Shown here one piece after another: positions 17,304-26,221 of a stretch of 64,000 bases of DNA. A program made the translations under genes and the position numbers. The DNA lies in assembly GCA_020630435.1 (NCBI GenBank), contig JAHDBJ010000008.1:60641-124640 (forward strand), written 5' to 3'. Each line of letters opens with the position of its first letter. Position 1 is the first letter of the stretch. The DNA is from Saprospiraceae bacterium. Its GTDB lineage: Bacteria; Bacteroidota; Bacteroidia; Chitinophagales; Saprospiraceae. The notes beneath the pieces are model-generated. The model was not told the DNA's origin. It saw only the letters and a program-made list of their open reading frames with translations, and searched no databases.

Positions 17304-17945
17304 ATGGCAGCTATAAGGCTAGGCGATACCGCCCCTAATTTCACAGCCCAATCGACAGAAGGCAGTATCAATTTCCATGACTGGCTCGGAGAGAAATGGG
17401 GAATTTTATTTTCTCACCCTGCTGATTATACTCCTGTTTGCACAACAGAATTAGGTACTGTAGCAAAGTATAAAGACGAATTTGAAAAAAGAAATGTCAA
17501 AGTTGTTGCACTTAGTGTAGATGGATTAGATTCACATAATGGTTGGGTTAAAGATATTAACGAAACACAAAACACAACCGTCAATTTCCCGCTTATTGCA
17601 GATGAAGATAGAAAAGTTGCAGAACTCTATGATATGATTCATCCAAACTCAGATGATAAAATGACTGTTCGCTCTGTCTTTGTTATTGATCCAGACAAAA
17701 AAGTAAAATTAACGCTTACCTACCCAGCTTCAACTGGACGAAATTTTGATGAGTTACTTAGAGTTATTGATTCCCTTCAATTAACCGCTTATCATAAAGT
17801 AGCTACTCCAGCAAATTGGAACAATGGAGATCCTTGTGTAATTGCACCATCTATTACCAATGAGCAAATCCCCGATATGTTTCCTAAAGGACACAAAGAA
17901 ATTAAACCATACCTGAGACTTACTCCCCAACCCAATTTAGATTAA
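17304..17945 (+). CDS. 1-Cys peroxiredoxin (Prx6-like)
   Basis: A 213-residue peroxiredoxin that reduces hydrogen peroxide, alkyl hydroperoxides and possibly peroxynitrite. The peroxidatic cysteine is C46 in 'SHPADYTPVCTTELG', with the active-site H39 in the same loop as in Prx6. 'FPLIADEDRKVAELYDM' and 'VRSVFVIDPDKKVKLTLTYPASTGRNFDELLRVIDSLQ' are family landmarks, and the long C-terminal dimerisation region is complete. A second cysteine in 'NGDPCVIAPS' is in the usual variable tail. It stands alone, with a strong terminator after it. Confidence 0.95.
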   Translation: MAAIRLGDTAPNFTAQSTEGSINFHDWLGEKWGILFSHPADYTPVCTTELGTVAKYKDEFEKRNVKVVALSVDGLDSHNGWVKDINETQNTTVNFPLIADEDRKVAELYDMIHPNSDDKMTVRSVFVIDPDKKVKLTLTYPASTGRNFDELLRVIDSLQLTAYHKVATPANWNNGDPCVIAPSITNEQIPDMFPKGHKEIKPYLRLTPQPNLD

Positions 17946-17960
17946 TTTTCTAAATAATTG

Positions 17961-17998
17961 ATGTGCCATATTTTTATTAAAATGTGGCACATTTTTTC
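17961..17998 (+). terminator. Terminator of the peroxiredoxin gene
   Basis: A 14-bp stem with one G-T wobble (17961-17974 with 17979-17992), 4-base loop and a T-run, starting 15 bp after the stop codon. Confidence 0.88.
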
Positions 17999-18040
17999 TT
18001 TGAAGAATTTTATAATAAAAACAATTTTTCTTTAAAAAAA

Positions 18041-18069
18041 TTGACATTTAAAAAAAATAATCGTAATAT
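18041..18069 (+). promoter_or_regulatory. Probable arsR promoter (TTGACA-N17-TAATAT)
   Basis: TTGACA at 18041-18046 and TAATAT at 18064-18069 have the classic 17-base spacer of sigma-70 promoters, rather than the TTTG/TAnnTTTG form seen elsewhere in this window. The -10 lies inside the operator palindrome. A start about 7 bases after it would leave only some 5 bases before the ATG at 18081. Confidence 0.5.
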
Positions 18070-18075
18070 TACGAT
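18060..18075. promoter_or_regulatory. Operator-like 16-bp perfect palindrome before arsR
   Basis: ATCGTAATATTACGAT is a perfect 16-bp palindrome ending 5 bp before the arsR start and covering the probable -10 element. ArsR/SmtB repressors bind imperfect 12-2-12-type palindromes overlapping promoters, so autorepression is the simple reading. A near-identical copy lies at 18409-18424. Confidence 0.65.
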
Positions 18076-18080
18076 AAGTT

Positions 18081-18389
18081 ATGGGAACAAGTAATACAGA
18101 AATATTTAGTGCGCATCAAAATCGTCTAGCAGAAATGGCAAAAGGATTAGCACATCCTGCTAGAATTGCGATACTCGAATATTTAATAAAAAAAGGTTCT
18201 TGTGTTTGTGGTGATATTGTCGATGAAATTCCTTTGGCTCAATCGACTATTTCACAACATCTAAAAGTTATGAAATCAGCAGGAGTTATTAAAGGCGAAG
18301 TAGATGGAGTATATCGTTGTTATTGTGTAGATACTCAAGCCTGTCAAGCACTAGTAGATATGTTTAAAAAAATGTTCAACTGTTGTTAA
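18081..18389 (+). CDS. ArsR/SmtB-family metalloregulator, Cys-rich
   Basis: A 102-residue winged-helix repressor of the ArsR/SmtB family. The helix-turn-helix reads 'DEIPLAQSTISQHLKVMKSAGVIKGEVDG' and the wing 'VYRCYCVD'. In place of the ELCVCDL motif of ArsR it has 'SCVCGDIV' with C41 and C43. More cysteines are C80, C82, C88 and the terminal pair C101/C102, so several thiolate sensor sites are possible (arsenite, cadmium, copper or another soft metal). The 16-bp palindrome directly upstream is the probable operator. The next gene, 74 bp downstream, encodes a tiny CC-rich peptide preceded by the same palindrome. Confidence 0.92.
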   Translation: MGTSNTEIFSAHQNRLAEMAKGLAHPARIAILEYLIKKGSCVCGDIVDEIPLAQSTISQHLKVMKSAGVIKGEVDGVYRCYCVDTQACQALVDMFKKMFNCC

Positions 18390-18408
18390 TATTTTTTTGC
18401 TCAAATTA

Positions 18409-18424
18409 ATCGTAATATTGCGAT
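18409..18424. promoter_or_regulatory. Second copy of the ArsR operator-like palindrome
   Basis: ATCGTAATATTGCGAT differs from the site before arsR at one of 16 bases and pairs at 7 of 8 positions. It lies 19 bp after the arsR stop and 39 bp before the CC-peptide start. It again contains TAATAT (18413-18418) at the same place in the palindrome, though with no clear -35 upstream. Confidence 0.6.
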
Positions 18425-18463
18425 TTAATAATATTATTTTTAAACTTTTAAATTTTATAAATT

Positions 18464-18562
18464 ATGAAAAATTATTTAATTGGAGCTACGCTATTGAGTT
18501 TTATTGGATTAACAGCATACATCTGTTGCGGAGGAGGGTGCTGCCCTGTAGGATGTTGCTAG
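18464..18562 (+). CDS. Membrane-anchored 32-residue peptide ending in CC-X3-CC-X3-CC
   Basis: This short frame opens at ATG 18464 and stops at TAG 18562. Residues 1-3 are polar and basic (MKN), residues 4-20 form one hydrophobic span, and the last 12 residues are CC-GGG-CC-PVG-CC: six cysteines as three pairs at exactly equal spacing. There is no clear lipobox, so a single-span membrane peptide with an exposed thiol tail is likeliest. I know no named family for it. It follows arsR by 74 bp and carries its own copy of the operator-like palindrome, which suggests ArsR-controlled metal binding, sensing or delivery. The call rests on composition and context; no homologue search was possible. Confidence 0.6.
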   Translation: MKNYLIGATLLSFIGLTAYICCGGGCCPVGCC

Positions 18563-18603
18563 TTTTTAGGTTCAACAGTTATAAACTTCATCAACATTAA
18601 AAA

Positions 18604-18633
18604 ATCCCAAGCCTTTTAAGACGGGCTTGGGAT
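18604..18633 (-). terminator. Terminator downstream of the PorP/SprF gene
   Basis: A 10-bp perfect G+C-rich stem (18604-18613 with 18624-18633) with an A-run on the left, reading as a T-tract on the minus strand. It lies 46 bp after the porP-like stop. Confidence 0.85.
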
Positions 18634-18678
18634 CACCAAATACTACAGTCTATCATTTAAAATTGGCAATACAATTGT

Positions 18679-19701
18679 TTAGAAAACAGGACACCCAATA
18701 GGTTTTTGTTTAGATTTTTCTGTATTTGTGGATTTATAGACGATTCCTATTTCAAAACCTCCTCTAAAATTAGAAGCTGCTTCCAAGGTTGATATATTAA
18801 CATCGTAACTTAATCCTACGCCCCAATTGCCATAATCATATCGAAGGATAACAATTTGAGCATCATTCATACGATGCATAGTTCCAAAGTATAAAGATTG
18901 CATCGTAGTTGCATCAAGTTTACTCACATTCAGTTTTAGTAAACCTCCAAAATTTACCTCCTTGGATGGTCCTTGTTTCAGATAAACCATCCGAGGGATT
19001 ACCGAAAAAATTCCATTCAATCGTATTTCAGCACCTAAATACATCGTTATTTTTCGATATAACAACTCACTATCGGCTGTTGTAAATCCAACTTTTGGTT
19101 CATTTATGTGTGCCATAGAAACCCCTGCATAATAACTATTGTACTTATCAGGTACAAATGACCAAGCCACACCTGCTGTAGCATCAGCATACCAAAAAGA
19201 AGTGCGCTCAAATTCTTCTCCAGTATTTAGATTAGGATTCAAAATATCTCCATCATATTGACTATCAAATATTAATTTGCTATGATCAACACTCTGCTGA
19301 ACAACCCCAATTTGTCCTCCTACACTTAAAAAAGTATTTCCCTGTGCATTCAAACTCTTACTGTAAGCTACGGCTAGTTGTGCTTGAGTATTTCGCATTT
19401 CTGAAGTACCGGCCTTATCATTCATCAAGAATAATCCAACACCTAGTATATTATTACCAAGTTTGCCATCTAACACAGACATATCAGCAGATATAGACAT
19501 CGTTTTATAAGGCACTGAAACACTTGCCCACTGGCTACGATAATTTGCAATAAAGCGCATATCTTCTTTCATTAATCCTGCCATTGCAGGGTTCAAAGAA
19601 AGTGGTGACATATAAAACTGTGAAAAGTGTGGATCTTGTGCTTTGGATATTGTAGCCCAAAATAAAAAACATATAAAAATGTAGAACTTTATATTTCTCA
19701 T
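18679..19701 (-). CDS. PorP/SprF-family type IX secretion outer-membrane protein
   Basis: A 340-residue beta-barrel protein with a signal peptide ('MRNIKFYIFICFLFWATISKAQ') and the family opening 'DPHFSQFYMSPLSLNPAMAGL', followed by 'IANYRSQWASVSVPYKTMSISAD'. PorP/SprF proteins work with the T9SS and are often encoded directly after the gene for a large type B substrate; SprF is needed for secretion of the adhesin SprB in gliding Flavobacterium. Here it lies 131 bp downstream of the giant PKD protein on the same strand, so it is probably that protein's dedicated partner on the cell surface. Confidence 0.93.
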   Translation of the reverse strand: MRNIKFYIFICFLFWATISKAQDPHFSQFYMSPLSLNPAMAGLMKEDMRFIANYRSQWASVSVPYKTMSISADMSVLDGKLGNNILGVGLFLMNDKAGTSEMRNTQAQLAVAYSKSLNAQGNTFLSVGGQIGVVQQSVDHSKLIFDSQYDGDILNPNLNTGEEFERTSFWYADATAGVAWSFVPDKYNSYYAGVSMAHINEPKVGFTTADSELLYRKITMYLGAEIRLNGIFSVIPRMVYLKQGPSKEVNFGGLLKLNVSKLDATTMQSLYFGTMHRMNDAQIVILRYDYGNWGVGLSYDVNISTLEAASNFRGGFEIGIVYKSTNTEKSKQKPIGCPVF

Positions 19702-19832
19702 AGTAAAAAGTTTTAGTAATGATTGAAGACCAAATTCTATAGATAATGAAGTATTATCAGTAATTCAGGGGGAGATAATCTTCAAGGGGGGGAAGAAACT
19801 GATTTTTTAATTTAGAGCATATTTAAATTTAA

Positions 19833-22800
19833 CTAACGCATTAAAGTAATATCACCTTTTTTAAAAATACGTTCTCCATCAATTCTGCATCTTCCTTCTA
19901 AATAATAGGTATAAACTCCACGGTTAAGTGGTTTGCCTAGATAAGTTCCATCCCAACCTCTTTCTTTAAATTGAGTTTCAAAAATCAATTTACCCCATCG
20001 ATCATAGACTCTAAAGATGGATAATTCAGATTGACTTCTGACAAAAACTTGGTCATTATTGCCATCACCATTTGGAGTAAAAGCATTTGGAACGATAAAG
20101 GCATTATCGTCACAAGCGGAAGCTAATCTAAAAGTAGTAGAATCAACGGCCATACATCCCATATCATCCATCGCTTCAACATAAACAGTCATTGGTTCAA
20201 TAGGTCTAACAACTGGATCTGGGCAAAATTCACAAGACACAAATTGTGCTGGCGACCACTTGTAGTTATAGTTCAATACATTGTCTGTAAGCACCTCAAG
20301 TTGAACCTCGTCCCCTCTTATAAATGTTTTAGACTCTGGTAATGAAATCTTAGGTTTGTCTCGTACCGTCACTAATAAATCAACTGTATCCGCTTGACAA
20401 GTTCCCGTTTGACCAATAACATAATATTTTGTCGTAATAGTCGGATTTGCAATAGGATTATTAATATTCACATCACTCAACCCAGTACTAGGATACCATT
20501 CGATAGTAGTCGCATTTCCAAAAACATTTAATTGTGCTGTATCTCCTACACATATCTCTACATCTTCTGCCATTACTGTCGTTTTTTCAGCGACCAATAT
20601 CTCCACTGTATCTTGAATAATACAATCCCCATTGGTAACTGAAAAGATATAAGAAGTTGTTTCTGTAGGTTGTACTATTGGGTTTATATTCTCATCTGTA
20701 ATTAGTATACCTTCATTGATCCAAGAGAACTCTCCACTAGGCATATCTCCCATTAATTGAACTTCTTCTCCTAGACAAATATATTGGTCTGATCCTGCTG
20801 AGACCTCTTCTTCCTGAATTACATATACTATTATTTCATCTGACAATAAACAACCTGATGGTCCCGTCGCCTTTACCATATAAGTTGTTGTTGTACTTGG
20901 ACTAGCAATAGGATTTGGACAATTTATACAATTCAATCCTTCACTTGGAGACCATATAGGGTTACTCCCATTTGCTAAATTAAGTTGTATACTCCCGCCA
21001 TTACAAATTGTTTTATCTGTTCCTAATAATTCTACCCCTTCATCCTCTACTTCAATTCTTATTGAGTCCATTGTAGAACATCCTCCCCCTGTTGTTGCTG
21101 TCACATAAAAAGTAGTCGATTTATCTAAGTTCTCTACTATTGGATTTTGACAACTATAACAGGATAAATTCATACTATTATCCCAATGGTAAGTTGTAGT
21201 ACTTTGGTTACTATTTACAGAAAGTTGTACAACATCATTAGGACATATTCTTTCACTCGAAGCACCAACAGTAATGATAGGAGGAACAATCGGATTTCTA
21301 GTAAGCGTTATTGAATCCATTGCCATACATCCACCATTTCCAGAACTTGCCATTAGAAAATATTTTGTCGTAACCGTAGGATTTGCAATAGGAGTTGGAC
21401 AGTCTGTACAACTTAATCCTTCACTAGGAAACCATGTAATAGCACCTACTGTTTGAGCTTCTAATTGGAAGGTTTGACCTCCACAAAGGATAGATTCTTC
21501 CGTATTTATCTTGGCAAATGCAAATGGTTCAATTACAACAGGTTCATTAGCATCAAGAACGACTTGACAACCATTCTCATCTTCCATAATTAAAACAGGA
21601 TAGAATGTACCAACTGTTTCGTAAATATGACTAATCGTTTCTGTCAACTTAAAATCATTATTCTCATAAAGAATTCCATCTCCAAAATCCCATCTATATC
21701 GAGCATCTTGCGCACTATTTCCTATAAATGTTATTTCTGTTCCTTTACACCCTACTTTAGGGTCAAAAGAAAATTCTCCACTAGGTCCGCCAATATTAAT
21801 ATATTTTTCTTTACAATGTGTTGTTTTACAAGAACCATCGGTTGTAATCGTTAAACAAACAGTATAAGCCCCTCCTTGGGTATAGATATGTGTAGGGTTT
21901 TGAATAGTAGCCACTCCCGAATTATCTCCAAAATCCCATTCCCATGCGGTAGCATCTTCTGACAAATCCGTAAAATTAACTTCTAATGTAGGACAGGTCG
22001 CAAAAAGATTGTCTCCCTCAAAATCAGCAGTTGGAGCATTAATGGTCACTTCTTTACAAGAGCTTCCAACACATCCATTAGGTTCAGTACCACTTAAGCA
22101 TACCCTATATACGCCTGTTTTAGAAAAGCTATGTGTTGGGTTAATTTCAGTTGAAGTTGTCCCATCACCAAAATCCCAAATATATGACTGAAAGCTCCCT
22201 TTTGAGGTATTGCTAAACAACATTTCTTCTCCCGTACAACCTATTTCATAAACATAAAAACCTACATCAGGTGTCTGTATCGTTAATGGTATATCATGGG
22301 CTGCGCTTCTACTACATCCTACTGCATTTGTCACCGTTAATATTGGTGTATAAAATCCCGATTGGGTAAATGTATGAATTGGGTTTTGTTCGTTACTTAT
22401 ATTTCCATCGCCAAAGTCCCATTCCCATTTTATATTCTCTACCTCACTTCGGCTAAGAGATTTATCTATAAACTGGAAGGTTTGACCAGCACATTCATCT
22501 TGAATAGGAATTACATCAAATCGAGTGATAATATTTGAAACCACTATCGGTCGAGGAAGCTCATAGGTGCTTACACAATCACCATCTGTAACCGTTAACG
22601 TAATGCCCGTATAAATACCCACTCTAGGAAAAACAAAATAAGGTTCATTTTCTTCTCCTTCAGAAATCAGTATATCTCCTCCTGGTACATTCCATTCATA
22701 AAGACCATCTCCTATTGTTAAGTCTTTTACTTTTGTTTTAAATTTAATACAGCCTTCATAATCTTCTACTTCAAACATAGCTTTTAACGGAGAGGCAAGA

Positions 22801-24842
22801 ATCGTATCAGTTTTGACGTCTATACAGTTTGTCTCATTATTCTCCACAGACAATTTAACAATGTAGGTTCCTCCTTGATTATATATGTGATTTGGATTAA
22901 GCGCTGTAGAAGTATTTCCATCCCCAAAATCCCATTCCCATGTATCTGCTCCAATAGATAAATTATTAAAAGAGATTGTTTGTGCATCTTCACAATTTTG
23001 AATATATTCAAAATTCGCTTTGGGTTCATTTACTTTTATATAGTTTTCATAGATTAAACTATCTGCACAGCCATAATTCCATACCACAAGTTTAACATCA
23101 AAAAGTCCAACATTTGAATACTGATATTTAGGATGTTGTTCTGTTGATGTTCCACCATCACCAAAATCCCAATACCAGCTTGTTGCATTATCTCCTGATA
23201 GATCTTGAAATTCTATTTCTTCATTTATACAAATCTCTCTAGGCGAAGCCTCAAAATCTATATCTACTGGCTCACCAACTTTTATAAAATCACGTTTAAT
23301 ATCTGTTGCTACACATCCCGATTCCGTTTCAATTGTTAATCTGACATTATGCTCTCCTGGTTTGGTAAAATTAATCGTTGGATTTGCCTTATCTGATGTA
23401 GTAAAGCCAAAATCCCATAAATAAGATTTTATCTCTAAATCTTTGTCAATAAGATTTCTAAATTTTATGCTAATAGGTAAACAGCCCTCCTCAGTTTCAC
23501 TGTTAAAGTCAACCCTCAATGGCTTGATTACTATAGTGTCTTTTGTAAAGGTCTGAACACAACCATTGTTTAAGGTCGTTTTTAGAGTAATGGGATACGT
23601 TCCAAACTTTGTAAATGTAAACGATGGTTTTTTATTAGTTGATGTCCCCTCTGTCCCAAATGCCCATTCTACAGTCCCAGAGAAATCCGTTTGAAAGTCA
23701 ACCTCATAGGGAACAACACAAACACTTTTAGCACCTATTGTCTCGTAATCTAGTACCACCTCATCATCAACGGTTATGCACTTTTTCGCCGTTGTTGTCG
23801 CTTCACAACCGATATCTGAAATCACCGTGACACTTGGATAATAACAGCCTATAGATTTATAAGTATGTGTAGGCTCTAGTTCACTACTCGTTATACCATC
23901 ACCAAAGTTCCAAAGTAATGAAGCTACATTTGTATCATCTTTTAAACTAAAAGAAACTTCTATCTCACTACAACTGCCTTCATTATTTTGAGTATAATCA
24001 AACTCGGCAAGTTCTCCTAATTGAACAAATGACTCCTTCTCTACTATACTAGAACAACCTGTTGCTGGGTCTGTAAGTATTAAACTTATAGTATAATTTC
24101 CAATTTTAGTATAAACGTGTTCTGGGTTTTTCTCTATACTTAAAGATGAACCATCACCAAAATCCCAGCTATATTCTAATCCATTATCATCCCCATTAAT
24201 GACAGATTCAAACGTTATTGTATGTGGAATATTACATCCTCTAGTATCTGTTGCAAAAAAATCAAAATCTACCGCCGACTCTGCTTCAATATATTTTGCT
24301 TTTGTAATTGTAGTTTCACAATCGTTAATATCTGTAGCGGTTAATGTTACGGTATATATATTAGAGCTAACATAGGTATGTTCTATTGTTGATTCTGCGG
24401 TACTTTTAACTGTTCCATCTCCAAAATCCCATCTCCAATTTTTTATTTCTTTATCAGTATCTCCAGAAAAAACGACCGCTAATGGTGTACAACCTTTAGA
24501 AATATTCGCATTAAAATCAACCGTAGGGGGATTAAAAAGCTCTATACTTTCACAATATGTATCGATTGCACCACTATCATCACTAGCTTCCAAACATATT
24601 TCATATACTCCTCCTTGAGTAATTGTTCTTGATGGATTATTTTGATTAGAAAAAAATACGCCATTTAATTCCCATCGGAAAGAAGACGCATCCGTTGATG
24701 TATTATTAAGATTTATAGTGACAGGAACGCACAAGCTGGATGGCAGGTGTACTTCAAAATTGGCAGTTGGAGCAGCATAGACTAGGGACAGCAACATACA
24801 AAATAATGCTACTGCCATGCTTTTTATAAAGATGGCATTCAT
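19833..24842 (-). CDS. Giant PKD-repeat surface adhesin with type B T9SS sorting domain
   Basis: A 1669-residue exported protein beginning with a signal peptide ('FIKSMAVALFCMLLSLVYAAP'). About a dozen PKD-like domains follow, each marked by a variant of 'WxWDFGDG' (for example WRWDFGDGTV, WYWDFGDGGT, WEWDFGDGNI). From about residue 1120 there are six cell-surface repeats of the 'WxPSEGLSCxxCPxPIAxPxxTTxY' type, as in SprB-like adhesins; two of the six lack the inner Cys pair. The last 90 residues are a gliding-motility-associated (CHU_C, type B) domain: 'IVPNAFTPNGDGNNDQVF...IFRVYDRWGKLIFE...GWDGTYLGKPLNRGVYTYYL'. It probably acts in adhesion or gliding, with the PorP/SprF protein encoded next. 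Confidence 0.92.
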   Translation of the reverse strand: MNAIFIKSMAVALFCMLLSLVYAAPTANFEVHLPSSLCVPVTINLNNTSTDASSFRWELNGVFFSNQNNPSRTITQGGVYEICLEASDDSGAIDTYCESIELFNPPTVDFNANISKGCTPLAVVFSGDTDKEIKNWRWDFGDGTVKSTAESTIEHTYVSSNIYTVTLTATDINDCETTITKAKYIEAESAVDFDFFATDTRGCNIPHTITFESVINGDDNGLEYSWDFGDGSSLSIEKNPEHVYTKIGNYTISLILTDPATGCSSIVEKESFVQLGELAEFDYTQNNEGSCSEIEVSFSLKDDTNVASLLWNFGDGITSSELEPTHTYKSIGCYYPSVTVISDIGCEATTTAKKCITVDDEVVLDYETIGAKSVCVVPYEVDFQTDFSGTVEWAFGTEGTSTNKKPSFTFTKFGTYPITLKTTLNNGCVQTFTKDTIVIKPLRVDFNSETEEGCLPISIKFRNLIDKDLEIKSYLWDFGFTTSDKANPTINFTKPGEHNVRLTIETESGCVATDIKRDFIKVGEPVDIDFEASPREICINEEIEFQDLSGDNATSWYWDFGDGGTSTEQHPKYQYSNVGLFDVKLVVWNYGCADSLIYENYIKVNEPKANFEYIQNCEDAQTISFNNLSIGADTWEWDFGDGNTSTALNPNHIYNQGGTYIVKLSVENNETNCIDVKTDTILASPLKAMFEVEDYEGCIKFKTKVKDLTIGDGLYEWNVPGGDILISEGEENEPYFVFPRVGIYTGITLTVTDGDCVSTYELPRPIVVSNIITRFDVIPIQDECAGQTFQFIDKSLSRSEVENIKWEWDFGDGNISNEQNPIHTFTQSGFYTPILTVTNAVGCSRSAAHDIPLTIQTPDVGFYVYEIGCTGEEMLFSNTSKGSFQSYIWDFGDGTTSTEINPTHSFSKTGVYRVCLSGTEPNGCVGSSCKEVTINAPTADFEGDNLFATCPTLEVNFTDLSEDATAWEWDFGDNSGVATIQNPTHIYTQGGAYTVCLTITTDGSCKTTHCKEKYINIGGPSGEFSFDPKVGCKGTEITFIGNSAQDARYRWDFGDGILYENNDFKLTETISHIYETVGTFYPVLIMEDENGCQVVLDANEPVVIEPFAFAKINTEESILCGGQTFQLEAQTVGAITWFPSEGLSCTDCPTPIANPTVTTKYFLMASSGNGGCMAMDSITLTRNPIVPPIITVGASSERICPNDVVQLSVNSNQSTTTYHWDNSMNLSCYSCQNPIVENLDKSTTFYVTATTGGGCSTMDSIRIEVEDEGVELLGTDKTICNGGSIQLNLANGSNPIWSPSEGLNCINCPNPIASPSTTTTYMVKATGPSGCLLSDEIIVYVIQEEEVSAGSDQYICLGEEVQLMGDMPSGEFSWINEGILITDENINPIVQPTETTSYIFSVTNGDCIIQDTVEILVAEKTTVMAEDVEICVGDTAQLNVFGNATTIEWYPSTGLSDVNINNPIANPTITTKYYVIGQTGTCQADTVDLLVTVRDKPKISLPESKTFIRGDEVQLEVLTDNVLNYNYKWSPAQFVSCEFCPDPVVRPIEPMTVYVEAMDDMGCMAVDSTTFRLASACDDNAFIVPNAFTPNGDGNNDQVFVRSQSELSIFRVYDRWGKLIFETQFKERGWDGTYLGKPLNRGVYTYYLEGRCRIDGERIFKKGDITLMR

Positions 24843-25257
24843 AAGTAAGTTTATTTATATAAGCTAGGCTCTTAGCTTAAGACGGTACTTGAGTATTCTT
24901 GTTGACTCGATTCTAGTTACAAGATGTGAGATGTAGGAAAAAAAAACTATTTACTAAGTGTCTTTTTAGTGACATGAAAAAACAATAATTATAATTTAAT
25001 ATAGATTTAACTTTTGTTTTAAAAAACTTAAATTTTAATCACATAATTATTTAACACCTATTTAATACACTAATATTCAAATTAAAAAAATCACATATAG
25101 AATCTAAATATTTACAAATAAATAATTCAATATTTTCATTCTGTGACGCTTTCCAACTTAAAGTATATAGTAGTACAATTTTTGATATTAGCTTTCGTTT
25201 TTAATTATTATGAAAGTATTTGTTAGTTTACCGTCTAATTTTACAATTAATACAATC
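24843..25257. other. Divergent intergenic region, nothing identified
   Basis: This 415-bp AT-rich gap separates the giant adhesin (minus) from the secreted hypothetical gene (plus). I found no TAnnTTTG element with a proper spacer, no hairpin with a T-tract and no convincing small frame. It presumably holds both promoters. Confidence 0.5.
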
Positions 25258-26211
25258 ATGAAAACCTTCTTGATCGGAATCTTCTTTATTGGTTTTATTC
25301 AACAAGCCATTGGGCAGGATTCAACAACAACTAAAATTCAAAAAAATCTTCCTGCCATTGAGGAAGAATTAAAACAACTAGGCTGGGATTTTAATAAAAA
25401 TCCTGATGATAATATCCGCTTAGAAGCTGCTCAACAATTTAAACCTAAATTCAAGCAAGCATTACAAATGGATAATGCCTTTACCTATCATTTTGATTCT
25501 CTACAAATGATATCCTTCTTGTATCCTCAGGATAGTACCTTTAGAATTATTACTTGGCAAGTATTTGTAAACAAAGACGAATATCAATACTATGGAATTA
25601 TTCAAAAAAGAGATAACCCTAAGCATTTAATAGAATTGAAGGATCGTTCTCAAGCCATGCTTGTTCCTAGCAGAAAAGTGCTAGGAGTAGATAATTGGTA
25701 TGGTGCAGTTTACTACAATATTAAGGACATTGATACCAAAGAAGGGAAACGATATATCCTTTTTGGTTTTGATGCCAAGGGATTATATATGCGCAGTAAA
25801 CTTTTAGATGTACTAGCATTTAAAGATGGAGGAGTTGAATTTGGTATGCCCATATTTGAAGAAAAAAAAGTTAGACTCCCAAAAAGTAAAAAAGAAAAAA
25901 TACACGTGTCTACTATGATGAAGCATCGTTTTATTTTAGATTATTCAGCAACTAGTGCCATTAGTCTAAACTACGATCCTGAATTGGATGCTATAATATT
26001 TGATCATTTGATTTCGATGGGTGGACAATATCAGGGACAGGGACCAACCTTTGTGCCTGATGGTAGTTATGAATCCTTTCAGTGGAATGGCGAAAAGTTT
26101 GTACATGAGTTAAAAGTTTATCGTCAAATCCAAGATAGACCTGTTATGGAGGATAGACCCATTTTAGACAATAAAAAACGAAAAGGCAAAAATGTTTTTG
26201 GTGGCAAGTAA
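25258..26211 (+). CDS. Secreted protein of unknown function
   Basis: A 317-residue protein that I do not recognise. The start at 25258 opens on a clean signal peptide ('MKTFLIGIFFIGFIQQAIGQ'), whereas the in-frame ATG at 25210 adds a non-signal leader. The mature part is mixed alpha/beta, with 'SFLYPQDSTFRIITWQVFVNKDEYQYYGIIQKR' and 'YILFGFDAKGLYMRSKLLDVLAF'; it ends in a basic tail ('DNKKRKGKNVFGGK'). No T9SS domain, lipobox or catalytic motif was seen, so it is probably periplasmic. It ends 10 bp before the convergent XdhC-like gene. Confidence 0.75.
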   Translation: MKTFLIGIFFIGFIQQAIGQDSTTTKIQKNLPAIEEELKQLGWDFNKNPDDNIRLEAAQQFKPKFKQALQMDNAFTYHFDSLQMISFLYPQDSTFRIITWQVFVNKDEYQYYGIIQKRDNPKHLIELKDRSQAMLVPSRKVLGVDNWYGAVYYNIKDIDTKEGKRYILFGFDAKGLYMRSKLLDVLAFKDGGVEFGMPIFEEKKVRLPKSKKEKIHVSTMMKHRFILDYSATSAISLNYDPELDAIIFDHLISMGGQYQGQGPTFVPDGSYESFQWNGEKFVHELKVYRQIQDRPVMEDRPILDNKKRKGKNVFGGK

Positions 26212-26221
26212 ATACTTTTAC

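Noticed and set aside
18397-18600. 67-codon open frame overlapping the CC-peptide gene
   Set aside because: Its product has no family features, and the overlapping 32-codon frame in another register has clear composition, context and an operator-like site.
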